Assembly (NCBI GenBank): GCA_047639615.1
Contig: JBLIOL010000006.1
Coordinates: 1-41,722 of the forward strand
Length of the DNA stretch: 41,722 nt
Source: CAYWNK01 sp047639615
Lineage (GTDB): Bacteria; Planctomycetota; UBA1135; GCA-002686595
Direction: 5' to 3'
Position 1 is the stretch's first letter. Each line of letters starts with the position of its first letter. The position numbers were made by a program, and so were the translations under genes. The notes beneath the pieces are model-generated. The model had not been told where the DNA came from, searched no databases, and saw only the letters and a program-made list of their open reading frames with translations. Below, one piece after another: positions 1 through 8,113 of the stretch.

Positions 1-52
1 GCCACTTGGCGCCCGTTGGTTCGACTAAGTAGAGTCGCGGGCGCCAAGTGGC
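1..52. terminator. Hairpin terminator at window edge
   Basis: Bases 1-14 are the exact reverse complement of bases 39-52, a 14-bp stem that may extend beyond the window edge. On the + strand it is followed within a few bases by a short T-run (56-59), so it could end a + strand gene lying before the window. On the - strand it lies about 30 bases beyond the stop of the macroglobulin gene, so it can also serve as that gene's terminator. Confidence 0.6.
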
Positions 53-80
53 GGCTTTTGGTGCGGCTCAGTATTGTCGG

Positions 81-3000
81 TCAGAACGCGTCGATTACTT
101 CTAGGGCGAGGGGGGTGTCCCAGCGGATGCGGTCTTCGGAGTAGTAGAGGTAGGCGCGTGAGGCGGGGGCGGTGCTTTGGCCGGGGATGCGGCCTAGGCA
201 TTCGAGTACTAGGTCGATCTCTTGGCGCGGGGCTAGGTCGCGCCAATAGAGGATCAGCTCGCGGCCGTTTAGCTCCCAGAAGTCCACCTGGTCGGATTCG
301 ACCAGGGCTTCGAGGACGCTGGTGGGGCACTCGATGCCGGCGGGCAGGCCGATGATAGCTAGGGCCATGGGTTGGCCCTGATCCTCGAGGTTTCGGAGGC
401 TTACGTGGACCGGAATGGCTTGGCCTTCGATGACGTCGGGGGAGTCCGTGCGCACTTCAAGGGAGAGCGGGGCGCTGGGTTCGTCGGCGGGTTGCTCGGC
501 GTAGTAGGCCGCGTCGAGGGCCCAGGGGAAGCGGTTGCCTCCGCTGAGCTCGATGCGCAGGCGGTGGGCACCGGGGGAGAGGTGCTCGGCCAGGTTGGCG
601 AGCGTGATGGGCTCGCGGCGGCCGGCTTCGAAGGGCACGCGCATGACCTCGTAGTCGTCCACGAAGAGCGTGACTTCACCAGGGTTGGCTACGCGGCGCG
701 CGTGCTTGGCGTAGGCGGTGAGTGCACGCAGGGCCTGGATGGTGGCTTGGGTGGAACCGAAGCGACCGTTCTGGCGGCGGCCTAGGAGCCACTCGACGCC
801 GCGACGCACGCGCACTTCGAGGGCGGGGTCGTCGAGCCAGGCGAGGACCGCGAGGGCGGTGGTCTCGACGAGCAGATCGCGATCACCCGAGTGGGTGATG
901 CTGGCGACGGCGCCGGGCAGGGAGCCGTCCTCCGCTTGCATCTTGGCCAGACGCGTGCGCAGGGCACCGGCGGCGTCCGTGCGGCCGGCGGCGTGGCAGG
1001 CGGCGGCTGCTAGAGCCACCTCGTAGGGATCGTCCGAAGCGAGGCCGCGGCCTTCGAGGCGATCGAGCTCGCCGGTGAAGTCTGCGATGGGCGTTCCGGT
1101 GACGGCCAGGGCATAGGTCACGTAGGCGTCGGTGGTGGGCTGGGGCGCAGCACCGAAGGAATCCAGCGCGCGGGCGTTGCGCTCATAGCCGCCCTCGCCG
1201 TCGCGACGCGAGAGCAGCCAGGCGCGGGTGCGCTCGAGCATGCCGCTCTCCACGTCGAAGACCTGGGCCATGTCGTGGAACTGCAGCAGGCCGTAGGCGG
1301 TCAGGGACTCGTGGGCCGGCGAACCGCCGAACCACTCGAAGCCGTCGTCCGAGCATTCGTAGCCCACGAGCTTGGCGTAGCCCTGGTCCATCAGGTCGCG
1401 CGCCTTGCGTGCGGCGACGGGATCATTGATGCCGGCGGCTTGCATGAAGCCCATGGCCAAGACGTTCGGGTAGTTGGCGGTGGAGGCCTGCTCGAAGCAG
1501 CCGTAGGGCTGTTGCAGGATGCCGTCCAGTCCGGCCAGTAGGTCCGAGAGCGGCGAGGCGTAGAGCGAGAGGTCGACGCTCAAGGAGCCTTCTTCCCAGG
1601 TCTCCGGTAGGGCCAGCTCAAACTCGGTTTGGCTCTCGAGCACGCCGCTCTTGGCGATGCGGTGCGGGAAGCCACGGGGCAATACGAGCAGCTCGTGCAC
1701 GACGCGGTCCGTGTGGCCCATGGCGCTGCCGGCGAAGGCGATGGTAGCGAGGTCGTCCGCGCCGGTGGGGCGCTCGGCGATGACTTCGAGCAGCAGGCGT
1801 CCACGGCCTTGCGTCAGTTGCACACTGCTGGGCGCCTCGCCGACGAAGGATAGGGGGCCTTCGAGGTAGGCTTCGAAGCTGATCTCGGTCAAGCTCGCAT
1901 CGCTGCTGACGATGGAGATCGGGATCAGCAAGCGGTCGCCGGTGGACATCTCCAGGGGCAGCTTGGCTTCCAGAGCGAGGGGCGGGACAGCTTCGAAGCT
2001 GGCCAGGGCCTGACCCACTCGAGAACCGCCATGGGCGTCGATGGCGACCTCCCAGGTGGTGACGCGATCGGAGAGATCGAACGCCACTTGGACCGTGCCG
2101 TCGTTGCCGGTGACCAGGATCGAGTTCCAGTAGAGAGTCTCCGCGAAGTCCGAGCGCACATCGCGCGGGCCCGTGCGGTGGTGGGCGTAGACGCGCGACC
2201 ATTCTCGCTTCCCCCTCCCCATCCTTAGTCCGAATCCCGCCATCCCTTCATCCGCATAGCCCAAGCCAGCCAGCTCGTCGAGTACGGCGTCATCGAAGTC
2301 CTCCTCAAGTTCCTCTTCGGGCACTTCCTGATCTAGCGCCGCACCTGCCTCGGCTAGCTCCCGCATGGGAGCTCCCCCGGGGCGGGCGGCTTGACCGCGA
2401 GCGACGAAGAAATCAGCGCCGGCGCCTGGGCCGCCAGCGTAGCCGAGATCCATGAGGCGCTGCGCTTCGGGGGCTTCCATGGCTGCGAGGATGATTAGCT
2501 CATCCGCTGCCGGTTCGACCTCTGCGAAGCGCGGCATGGCATCCGCAAAGGCGCCGACCATGATCTGGGGTTGGCTACTTTGTAGATAGGCGGAGCCGCC
2601 CATGAGGCAGGTGACCAAGGCGACGATCGCCACGGTTGCTAGGGCACGCTTGAGCTTGGTGGCGAGCACGAAGATCACCACAAGCACCAGCAGTAAGAAC
2701 ACGGCCAGAATTTCGATGGCTGCGATGCCTGCGGTGCGGCGTCCGAGCTTGCGCTTCGCCTGAGCCAGCAACAGGCGGTTCTCGGCGCCAACGTCCAGGA
2801 TGCGCGGGACGTCGGAGTGACCTTCGCGCATGAGTAGGCGCTTGCCGGCATCACCGTGTTCGGCTACGAGGGCCTCAGGATCAGCCCAGCCGAAGCGGCG
2901 CCAGCCGCGGGTGCCGAGGAGCAGGTCGACCGCACGTAGAGAGTCCTCATCGGCGCCCAGGAATTCGGGCGCGTCCTCCAGATCCTCTACGTCGGCGAGG

Positions 3001-4973
3001 AACCAGACCGAGTCCGCGAGACGCGTGGGTACTTCGCGAGCCATGGAGACCACGGCTGCGTCGCGCACGGCCACACCGAGCACGGCGGAGATCGGGCGCC
3101 CGTTCTCGTCGGTGGTGCGCAGGGTCAGGCTCTGGTGCTCACCGGGCGTCAAGCGGTCGTTTTCTGCATCGATGGCGATGCGAATCTCACGCTGACTGGG
3201 GCAGTGCACCAGGCGCTCGGCCACGGGCTTCAACTGCGAGTCGAAGACCGTTACGCGCAGCACGCCGGCGACAACTTCTGGAAGCTCGAAGCTGACTCGA
3301 TTGTGCTTGCCGGCGAACCAATCCTGCGAGAGCAAGAGGCCGCGGCAGAAGATGCCCACGGTCCAGGGGCCGTCATGGGGTGTGTGTACCGTGGCTTCGA
3401 TCTTGCCGGCGCTGCCGCTGGCGGAGAGCACTACGGCGCCTCCGACCACGCGCGGCAGGTCCGTGCTGATTTCGCTGGGGGAGTCGAGCACGAGTCGGTA
3501 GCTCTGACCTGCTTCGAAGCTGGCCTCGAAGCGTCCGCGGCCTTGGTGCACGCTGGCGAAGTCGCAGACCACACGGCCCTCTTGGTCGAGCAGCTTGCCG
3601 CTGCCGTCGACCGCACGGCCGAGGGCGTCGGTGAGCTCCACGTAGACGGCTTGCGAGATGCCGGCGCTGAGGGTGCCGCCTTCCGGGAAGAAGGCCACGT
3701 TCACATGGCCGGTGGGAACCAGGAAGGTCTCGACCGCGGCTTCGACGATGCCGCTGTCGCTGATGGTGGCCACCAGGCGTGCTTCACCGCGTTCGACGGA
3801 GTCCGGGACCTTGAACACGAGCACGGCGCGGCCTCCGGCGTCGAGGGTGGCAGAGCCGGTCCAGCGCTCTTCGCCGTCGATCCATAGCACGCTGGTCACG
3901 TGCGCTCCGGCAGCGGCGCCGCCGGCCACGCGGGTGACGAGCAACTCGGCCGAGCCGCTCTCGCCCACGCCGTAGGACTCGGCGTCCATGGTCAGTTTCT
4001 TGGCAAGCTGCGGCGGTTGGAAAGCGCGTACCTCCAGGGGTAAGCGCTCCACGGTGAACTCATCCTCGCCGTCGCGCAGTTCCAGGGCCCAAGTGCCGCC
4101 GGCGGCGTCCTCGGGAAGGGTCCAGTCCAGAGCCACGACCCCGTTCTCGCCGGGCCGGGTCCAGGTTTGCGCGGGCGCACCCTTGGTGTCGACGATACGC
4201 AGGTGGAAGCGCCCCTCGCTCGGAGCCAGGCTCAAGCGGTCGAGCACTACCGCGCGCATGCGCATGGTCTCGCCCGGCCGGTAGATGGGCTTATCGCTGG
4301 AGAGGTGTGCCATGGGTACGTCGCGGCCGGGGGCCAGGGGCACCTCCACTTCGCGCTCCACATCGCCACGCTTGGCTACAAGGCGTACCTTGGCGGCGGA
4401 ACCGAAGTCCTCGCCGAACTCGGGCTCGAAGATCAGCTCGCTAGTGCCGGTGGTTTCGAGGCTGCCTTCGGCTAGTTGCGCATCATTGTCGTCCAGCAGT
4501 TGCCAGCTCAGGTGAGCAGCGGCCTGTTCGCCTTCCAGGTCCCAGACCTCCACGCGTACCTCCACGCTGGTGCCGCTGATTACGCCTGAAGGCGCGCTGG
4601 CGACGATGCGCAGATCGCGGCTGTTCAGTTCGCTTACCTCACGTTTGGCGGCGCCCACCCAGAGCCAGGGCGCGAGCATGGCCAGGGCAAAAATCACGCT
4701 GGCGGCGCGGCGCAGGGGCGTGGCGGTGAAGAGGCCTTGGATCAGGCGGCCCATGGTCTGTTTGGCCGGGGGTGTGAGCGTGAGCTCGGGCGGCGTGCCT
4801 TGGGCGGCGTCGTCGAGCAGCTTGGCCTGGGCGCGCATAGCTTCCAGTTGGGCGGCGTAGGTGGGATCGGAATCTAGGCGCGCTTCGATGGCGGTGGGGT
4901 CCTCGGCGCAGCCGTAGATGTATTCGAGCAGCTCCGCGGCCAGGCTCTCGTCAAATTGGTTGGGGGTGCTCAT
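81..4973 (-). CDS. Alpha-2-macroglobulin with thioester and N-terminal anti-sigma-like domain
   Basis: A protein of 1630 residues, close to the usual length of bacterial alpha-2-macroglobulins, which trap proteases through a reactive thioester. The thioester motif GCFEQ is at residues 1158-1162, inside an alpha-helical toroid-type domain (roughly 1130-1400). Macroglobulin beta domains precede it, and the core A2M domain begins near FAETLYWNSILVTGNDG. Residues 1-90 lack a signal peptide or lipobox and read like an anti-sigma N-terminus (LLEYIYGCAEDPTAIEARL, then a spaced acidic/Leu helix) without the zinc HxxxCxxC. A membrane segment follows at about 91-108. Two more membrane segments lie at about 745-767 and 770-788, joined by a basic KLKR linker, followed by an acidic low-complexity stretch that could be the bait. 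The predicted topology is N-terminus inside, with macroglobulin and thioester domains outside. Its ATG overlaps the sigma gene's TGA (ATGA), so the two are translationally coupled. The family call is firm; the anti-sigma role is inference. Confidence 0.93.
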   Translation of the reverse strand: MSTPNQFDESLAAELLEYIYGCAEDPTAIEARLDSDPTYAAQLEAMRAQAKLLDDAAQGTPPELTLTPPAKQTMGRLIQGLFTATPLRRAASVIFALAMLAPWLWVGAAKREVSELNSRDLRIVASAPSGVISGTSVEVRVEVWDLEGEQAAAHLSWQLLDDNDAQLAEGSLETTGTSELIFEPEFGEDFGSAAKVRLVAKRGDVEREVEVPLAPGRDVPMAHLSSDKPIYRPGETMRMRAVVLDRLSLAPSEGRFHLRIVDTKGAPAQTWTRPGENGVVALDWTLPEDAAGGTWALELRDGEDEFTVERLPLEVRAFQPPQLAKKLTMDAESYGVGESGSAELLVTRVAGGAAAGAHVTSVLWIDGEERWTGSATLDAGGRAVLVFKVPDSVERGEARLVATISDSGIVEAAVETFLVPTGHVNVAFFPEGGTLSAGISQAVYVELTDALGRAVDGSGKLLDQEGRVVCDFASVHQGRGRFEASFEAGQSYRLVLDSPSEISTDLPRVVGGAVVLSASGSAGKIEATVHTPHDGPWTVGIFCRGLLLSQDWFAGKHNRVSFELPEVVAGVLRVTVFDSQLKPVAERLVHCPSQREIRIAIDAENDRLTPGEHQSLTLRTTDENGRPISAVLGVAVRDAAVVSMAREVPTRLADSVWFLADVEDLEDAPEFLGADEDSLRAVDLLLGTRGWRRFGWADPEALVAEHGDAGKRLLMREGHSDVPRILDVGAENRLLLAQAKRKLGRRTAGIAAIEILAVFLLLVLVVIFVLATKLKRALATVAIVALVTCLMGGSAYLQSSQPQIMVGAFADAMPRFAEVEPAADELIILAAMEAPEAQRLMDLGYAGGPGAGADFFVARGQAARPGGAPMRELAEAGAALDQEVPEEELEEDFDDAVLDELAGLGYADEGMAGFGLRMGRGKREWSRVYAHHRTGPRDVRSDFAETLYWNSILVTGNDGTVQVAFDLSDRVTTWEVAIDAHGGSRVGQALASFEAVPPLALEAKLPLEMSTGDRLLIPISIVSSDASLTEISFEAYLEGPLSFVGEAPSSVQLTQGRGRLLLEVIAERPTGADDLATIAFAGSAMGHTDRVVHELLVLPRGFPHRIAKSGVLESQTEFELALPETWEEGSLSVDLSLYASPLSDLLAGLDGILQQPYGCFEQASTANYPNVLAMGFMQAAGINDPVAARKARDLMDQGYAKLVGYECSDDGFEWFGGSPAHESLTAYGLLQFHDMAQVFDVESGMLERTRAWLLSRRDGEGGYERNARALDSFGAAPQPTTDAYVTYALAVTGTPIADFTGELDRLEGRGLASDDPYEVALAAAACHAAGRTDAAGALRTRLAKMQAEDGSLPGAVASITHSGDRDLLVETTALAVLAWLDDPALEVRVRRGVEWLLGRRQNGRFGSTQATIQALRALTAYAKHARRVANPGEVTLFVDDYEVMRVPFEAGRREPITLANLAEHLSPGAHRLRIELSGGNRFPWALDAAYYAEQPADEPSAPLSLEVRTDSPDVIEGQAIPVHVSLRNLEDQGQPMALAIIGLPAGIECPTSVLEALVESDQVDFWELNGRELILYWRDLAPRQEIDLVLECLGRIPGQSTAPASRAYLYYSEDRIRWDTPLALEVIDAF

Positions 4974-5578
4974 CGGGTGCCTCCTCGTTGGGTGGCGCTG
5001 TGGGTGGCGCTGTGGGTGGCGCTGTGGGTGGCGCTGTGGGCTGCGTCGTGCTGATTCGGGTCGTGGGAAGCGAGGGCTAGGCGCAGGCTGCCGAGGGCGG
5101 CGCGCATGCGGGTCTTGGCTGTGCCCACTGGGATGCTGAGGGCGCTGGCGATGGCGTCGAAGGTCAGGCCGGCGGAAGAGCGCATCAGGAAGACCTCGCG
5201 CTGGTCGTCGGAGAGGCGCCCGATGGCAGTGCGTGCGGCGCCCAGGGTCTCCGCCTGGGCTAGGGCTGTGTCGGGCCGGGGGCCACTACTCGCTAGTTGC
5301 ATGCTGTCTACCTCTTCCAGGTCGATCGCCGGGCCGCGACGCTGCCGTTTGCGGCGTACATCCCGGGCGTGATTCAGGGTCAGAGCGAATATCCATGCGA
5401 CGGGCTCAGTGGGCTCGGTGCCGCGCTCCATGGCGCGCCAGGCCTTGAGGAAGACCTCCTGCAGGATTTCGGCCACGTCGGCCCTGGTGCCCAGGACGCC
5501 ACGGATGGCGCCGGTGAGCCCGGAGGCGTGTTGGTGGAAGAGCGCGGTGAGCTCGTAAGGGTCCGAATCTGCGGGCAT
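4970..5578 (-). CDS. ECF RNA polymerase sigma factor
   Basis: A sigma-70 family ECF factor of about 202 residues. Region 2 lies in the first third (LFHQHASGLTGAIRG, then EILQEVFLKAWRAM and an HARDVRRKRQRR tract), and region 4 is the helix-turn-helix in the last third (LSDDQREVFLMR, then IPVGTAKTRMRAALGSLR). The frame is open up to a TTG at 5671, but that codon lies inside a strong hairpin. The ATG at 5578 (MPADSDPYEL) starts just before region 2, so it is preferred, although no clear Shine-Dalgarno sequence is seen. The C-terminus carries a THSA tandem repeat. The stop overlaps the macroglobulin start by 4 nt, the usual arrangement for an ECF factor and its anti-sigma, which makes the membrane-bound macroglobulin its probable partner. 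The family is clear; the target regulon is unknown. Confidence 0.93.
   Translation of the reverse strand: MPADSDPYELTALFHQHASGLTGAIRGVLGTRADVAEILQEVFLKAWRAMERGTEPTEPVAWIFALTLNHARDVRRKRQRRGPAIDLEEVDSMQLASSGPRPDTALAQAETLGAARTAIGRLSDDQREVFLMRSSAGLTFDAIASALSIPVGTAKTRMRAALGSLRLALASHDPNQHDAAHSATHSATHSATHSATQRGGTR
4990..5037. repeat. Four 12-bp tandem repeats in sigma-factor 3' end
   Basis: Four exact head-to-tail copies of GGGTGGCGCTGT (+ strand) lie inside the sigma gene near its 3' end, followed by a degenerate fifth copy. The 12-bp unit keeps frame and encodes T-H-S-A repeats in the tail after region 4. Copy-number change would lengthen or shorten the tail, and the distance to the overlapping macroglobulin start, without a frameshift. 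Confidence 0.9.
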
Positions 5579-5670
5579 GAATGACTTCGCTGCAGGTGGA
5601 GACGTGCGGGCGGGACTACGGATTGGCGAAAGTGAGGAATTGCTGGGCCGGATGCCAGCTTCCACATGCA

Positions 5671-5707
5671 ACGACCCCGCTGGATCTCGTCGATCCAGCG
5701 GGGTCGT
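5671..5707 (-). terminator. Perfect 16-bp hairpin after mrp
   Basis: Bases 5671-5686 are the exact reverse complement of 5692-5707, with a 5-nt loop. The hairpin starts 37 bases past the stop of the Mrp-type gene and precedes the sigma gene, so it separates the two same-strand units. No U-tract follows on the - strand, so it is not a canonical intrinsic terminator; it may act with a factor or as a 3'-end stabiliser. Confidence 0.65.
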
Positions 5708-5743
5708 GTGTTGGGAGCCCCTGGGGAGGGGCTGTTCCGAGGC

Positions 5744-6907
5744 TCAGTCCAGAATCGGGAGAGCCGAGAAGGAGCGCACGGCGATGCGCTGGGCTACGCG
5801 GCCGGCGATTTCACGGAAGCGGCCAGCCAGGAAGGAGTCGGGCTCAGCCTCCACCACGGGAGCGCCGGCGTCGCCGCCCACGCGTACTGCGGGGTTGAGC
5901 GGGACCTGGCCGAGCACGGGGAAGCCGAACTTGGAGGCCAAGGCCTCGGCGCCGCCACTGCCGAAGAGATCGATGACGGTGCGGAAGCGGCACTCTTCAT
6001 CGAGCTCGACGACTTGCTCGCCGGTACCGACTGCCAGGCGCACTTTCTGGCCAGCGTTGCCGTCCTCGACCATGCCTTCGATGGTGTAGCCGGACATGTT
6101 CTCGACGATGCCCAGCACCTCGGTGTTGACCTGCTTGAACATGGTGATGGCCTTGCCCACGTCGAAGGTCGAGACGGCCTGGGGCGTGGTCACGATCACG
6201 GCGCCGGTGAGCGGCACGAGCTGCGCCAGGCTGAGCTGGGCGTCGCCGGTTCCGGGCGGCATGTCGACCAGCAAGTAATCGAGCTCGCCCCATTCCACGT
6301 CCGAGAGGAACTGCTCGATCAGCTTGTGGACCATCGGGCCACGCCAGACGGCGGGCTTGTCGTCGGCGAGCAGGTAGCCCACGGACATGGTCTTGACGCC
6401 GTAGCGTTCCTTGGGGATCAGCTTGGGCTTCTCGGCGCTGCCGCCGCGGCCGGGCTCGCCCTTGAGGCCCATCATCATCGGCACGTCGGGGCCGTAGATG
6501 TCGCAGTCCAGAAGGCCGACCTTGGCGCCGGTCTTGGCCAGGGCGCAGGCCAGGTTGACCGAGACGGTGGACTTGCCCACGCCGCCCTTGCCGCTGGAGA
6601 CCGCGATGATGTGCTTGATGCCCTTGCCGAGCAGGCGCTCGGCGCCGCCCTGCTCGCGCACGGTGGCGGTCATTTCGACCTCGACTTCGGTTACACCGGG
6701 AATGGCCAGGATCTCCTTCTCCGCCTGAGCCTTCATCTGTTCCTTCACGGGGCAGGCGGGGGTGGTCAGGTTGATGACCACGCTGACCTTGCCGCCGTCC
6801 ACCTCGGACTTGGTGATGAAGCCCAGGGTGACGATGTCCTTGAAGAGATCGGGATCCTGGATTTTGCGCAGGGCGTCTAGGACCTGCTCTTGGGTGACAG
6901 CGCTCAC
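5744..6907 (-). CDS. apbC: Mrp/ApbC (NBP35-type) P-loop ATPase
   Basis: An iron-sulfur cluster carrier ATPase of the Mrp family, about 387 residues. An N-terminal MIP18/DUF59-type domain (VLDALRKIQDPDLFKDIV, with the TTPACPVKEQM cysteine) precedes the deviant Walker A SSGKGGVGKST near residue 105-115. The conserved LLDCDIYGPDVPMMMG and LDYLLVDMPPGTGDAQL segments follow. The frame is open up to 6985, but the GTG at 6907 starts just before the first domain and has a GGAG about 10 bases upstream, so it is preferred. Oddity: where most Mrp proteins have ENMSxFxCPxC ahead of FGSGG, this one reads ENMSGYTIEGM followed by roughly 30 residues with a single Cys (EECRF). The usual CxxC cluster site is therefore missing. 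Family assignment is firm; cluster binding is doubtful. Confidence 0.92.
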   Translation of the reverse strand: MSAVTQEQVLDALRKIQDPDLFKDIVTLGFITKSEVDGGKVSVVINLTTPACPVKEQMKAQAEKEILAIPGVTEVEVEMTATVREQGGAERLLGKGIKHIIAVSSGKGGVGKSTVSVNLACALAKTGAKVGLLDCDIYGPDVPMMMGLKGEPGRGGSAEKPKLIPKERYGVKTMSVGYLLADDKPAVWRGPMVHKLIEQFLSDVEWGELDYLLVDMPPGTGDAQLSLAQLVPLTGAVIVTTPQAVSTFDVGKAITMFKQVNTEVLGIVENMSGYTIEGMVEDGNAGQKVRLAVGTGEQVVELDEECRFRTVIDLFGSGGAEALASKFGFPVLGQVPLNPAVRVGGDAGAPVVEAEPDSFLAGRFREIAGRVAQRIAVRSFSALPILD

Positions 6908-7145
6908 GGGGGGGGCTCCGGTGGAGTAAGGGAAGCGGGGATGGCCAGACAGGGTAGGTTCGCCCGCCGGGATCTCAACCCGCATGCCGGGGAAGCATGC
7001 GGCCCGTGGCTCTGGACCGCCCTGGGGGGGCTGGATGGGCCTCGTTGAAAGCCGACGGGAAGGAACTCGACGGATCCGCGTCTAGCTAGTGGGGCCATCC
7101 ACTCGTCCCTCAAGAGCTTCCGACCGCCCAGACAGGTACAAGACC

Positions 7146-8039
7146 ATGCTTAATTCGATCGCACTCGCCGCCGCCCTAACCCTGGGCACCACGCTTGCCG
7201 TGCCTCAGATGCCCACCTCTAGGGCGATCACCGCCACCGCGGGCATATTCCCCTTGGCGACTGAGGCCTTGGTCTTCGATCCGGAGCAGAGCATGGCCGA
7301 TTTGGTCGCCGAGTACGCACGGCTCACTGGCCAATCAGCGGCGATCAGTGAGGAGACAATGTCCTTCCTGTCGAATAGTAAAGTCCGCGTTTCTCCGGCA
7401 GCGACCGTTCCCCCCGCCATGGTCCAAGAAGTCTTCGAGCAGGTCATGCTGGAAAGCCACTTCGTGCTTGGAATCGTCTCCGATATGGAGCCGCGCATGT
7501 TCTCGCTTGTGAACCTGAATACAGGGCGCCGTACCACTCTGCGCAGTTCGGCGCGCTACGTGGCGCGTCAAGACCTCGAGGTCTATCGCAATCACCCGGC
7601 GCTGATGATCAGCACGGTCGTTGCCTTGCCCAATACGGATGTGAGGCAGCTGTCCAACTCGATGCGCACGATGATCACCGACGCAAACGTTCAGCAGATG
7701 CTTCCCGCTGGGGCAGGTAATTCCATGGTGGTCACCGGCTTTGGGAGGTCGACTGTGGAGCTTGTGGACATGCTTGAGCGTATCGACGCTAGCCGGGCTG
7801 CCGGCGCGATCGCCAATCCGGAGCTGTTCGAGATCATGCCCCTGAAGCATGCGGTTGCGCAGGAGTGCATTCCGCTCTTGGAGAGCTTGCTTGGATCCAA
7901 GGGCAAGGAGAGCATGGAGCTGCCTCAAGGCCTGCGAGTCGTAGCTGACATGCGCACGAACAGCCTGCTCGTGCGCGGCCACGCTGGCCAGATGGCCGAC
8001 GTGCGCCGGGTGCTCTCCCTGCTCGACCAGAAACTCTAA
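7146..8039 (+). CDS. Exported secretin N-domain-like protein
   Basis: A protein of 297 residues with a cleavable-looking signal peptide (MLNSIALAAALTLGTTLAV). The body resembles the short periplasmic N-domains of type II/III secretins. One part contains IMPLKHAVAQECIPLLESLLG, similar to the secretin Y.L.HA.A..L...L pattern, and it ends in VVADMRTNSLLVRGHAGQM and VRRVLSLLD, close to the secretin D.RTNSLIV.....V..I..LI..LD signature. There is no secretin pore domain, so it is either a stand-alone N-domain protein or an accessory. The frame is open from a GTG at 7089, but the ATG at 7146 puts the signal peptide at the N-terminus. It stands alone, ending at a strong hairpin shared with the convergent gene. 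Confidence 0.8.
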   Translation: MLNSIALAAALTLGTTLAVPQMPTSRAITATAGIFPLATEALVFDPEQSMADLVAEYARLTGQSAAISEETMSFLSNSKVRVSPAATVPPAMVQEVFEQVMLESHFVLGIVSDMEPRMFSLVNLNTGRRTTLRSSARYVARQDLEVYRNHPALMISTVVALPNTDVRQLSNSMRTMITDANVQQMLPAGAGNSMVVTGFGRSTVELVDMLERIDASRAAGAIANPELFEIMPLKHAVAQECIPLLESLLGSKGKESMELPQGLRVVADMRTNSLLVRGHAGQMADVRRVLSLLDQKL

Positions 8040-8056
8040 TAGAGCCGTAGATACAC

Positions 8057-8102
8057 AAGGGCGCCCCCAATCCATGCCGTTGCGTGGATTGGGGGCGCCC
8101 TT
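8057..8102. terminator. Bidirectional 18-bp hairpin terminator
   Basis: Bases 8057-8074 are the exact reverse complement of 8085-8102 with a 10-nt loop. It sits exactly between two convergent genes, 18 bases after the + strand stop and 12 bases after the - strand stop, and so can serve both. The stem is bounded by AA/TT, but there is no long U-run. Confidence 0.8.
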
Positions 8103-8113
8103 CGTTCAGTTGC

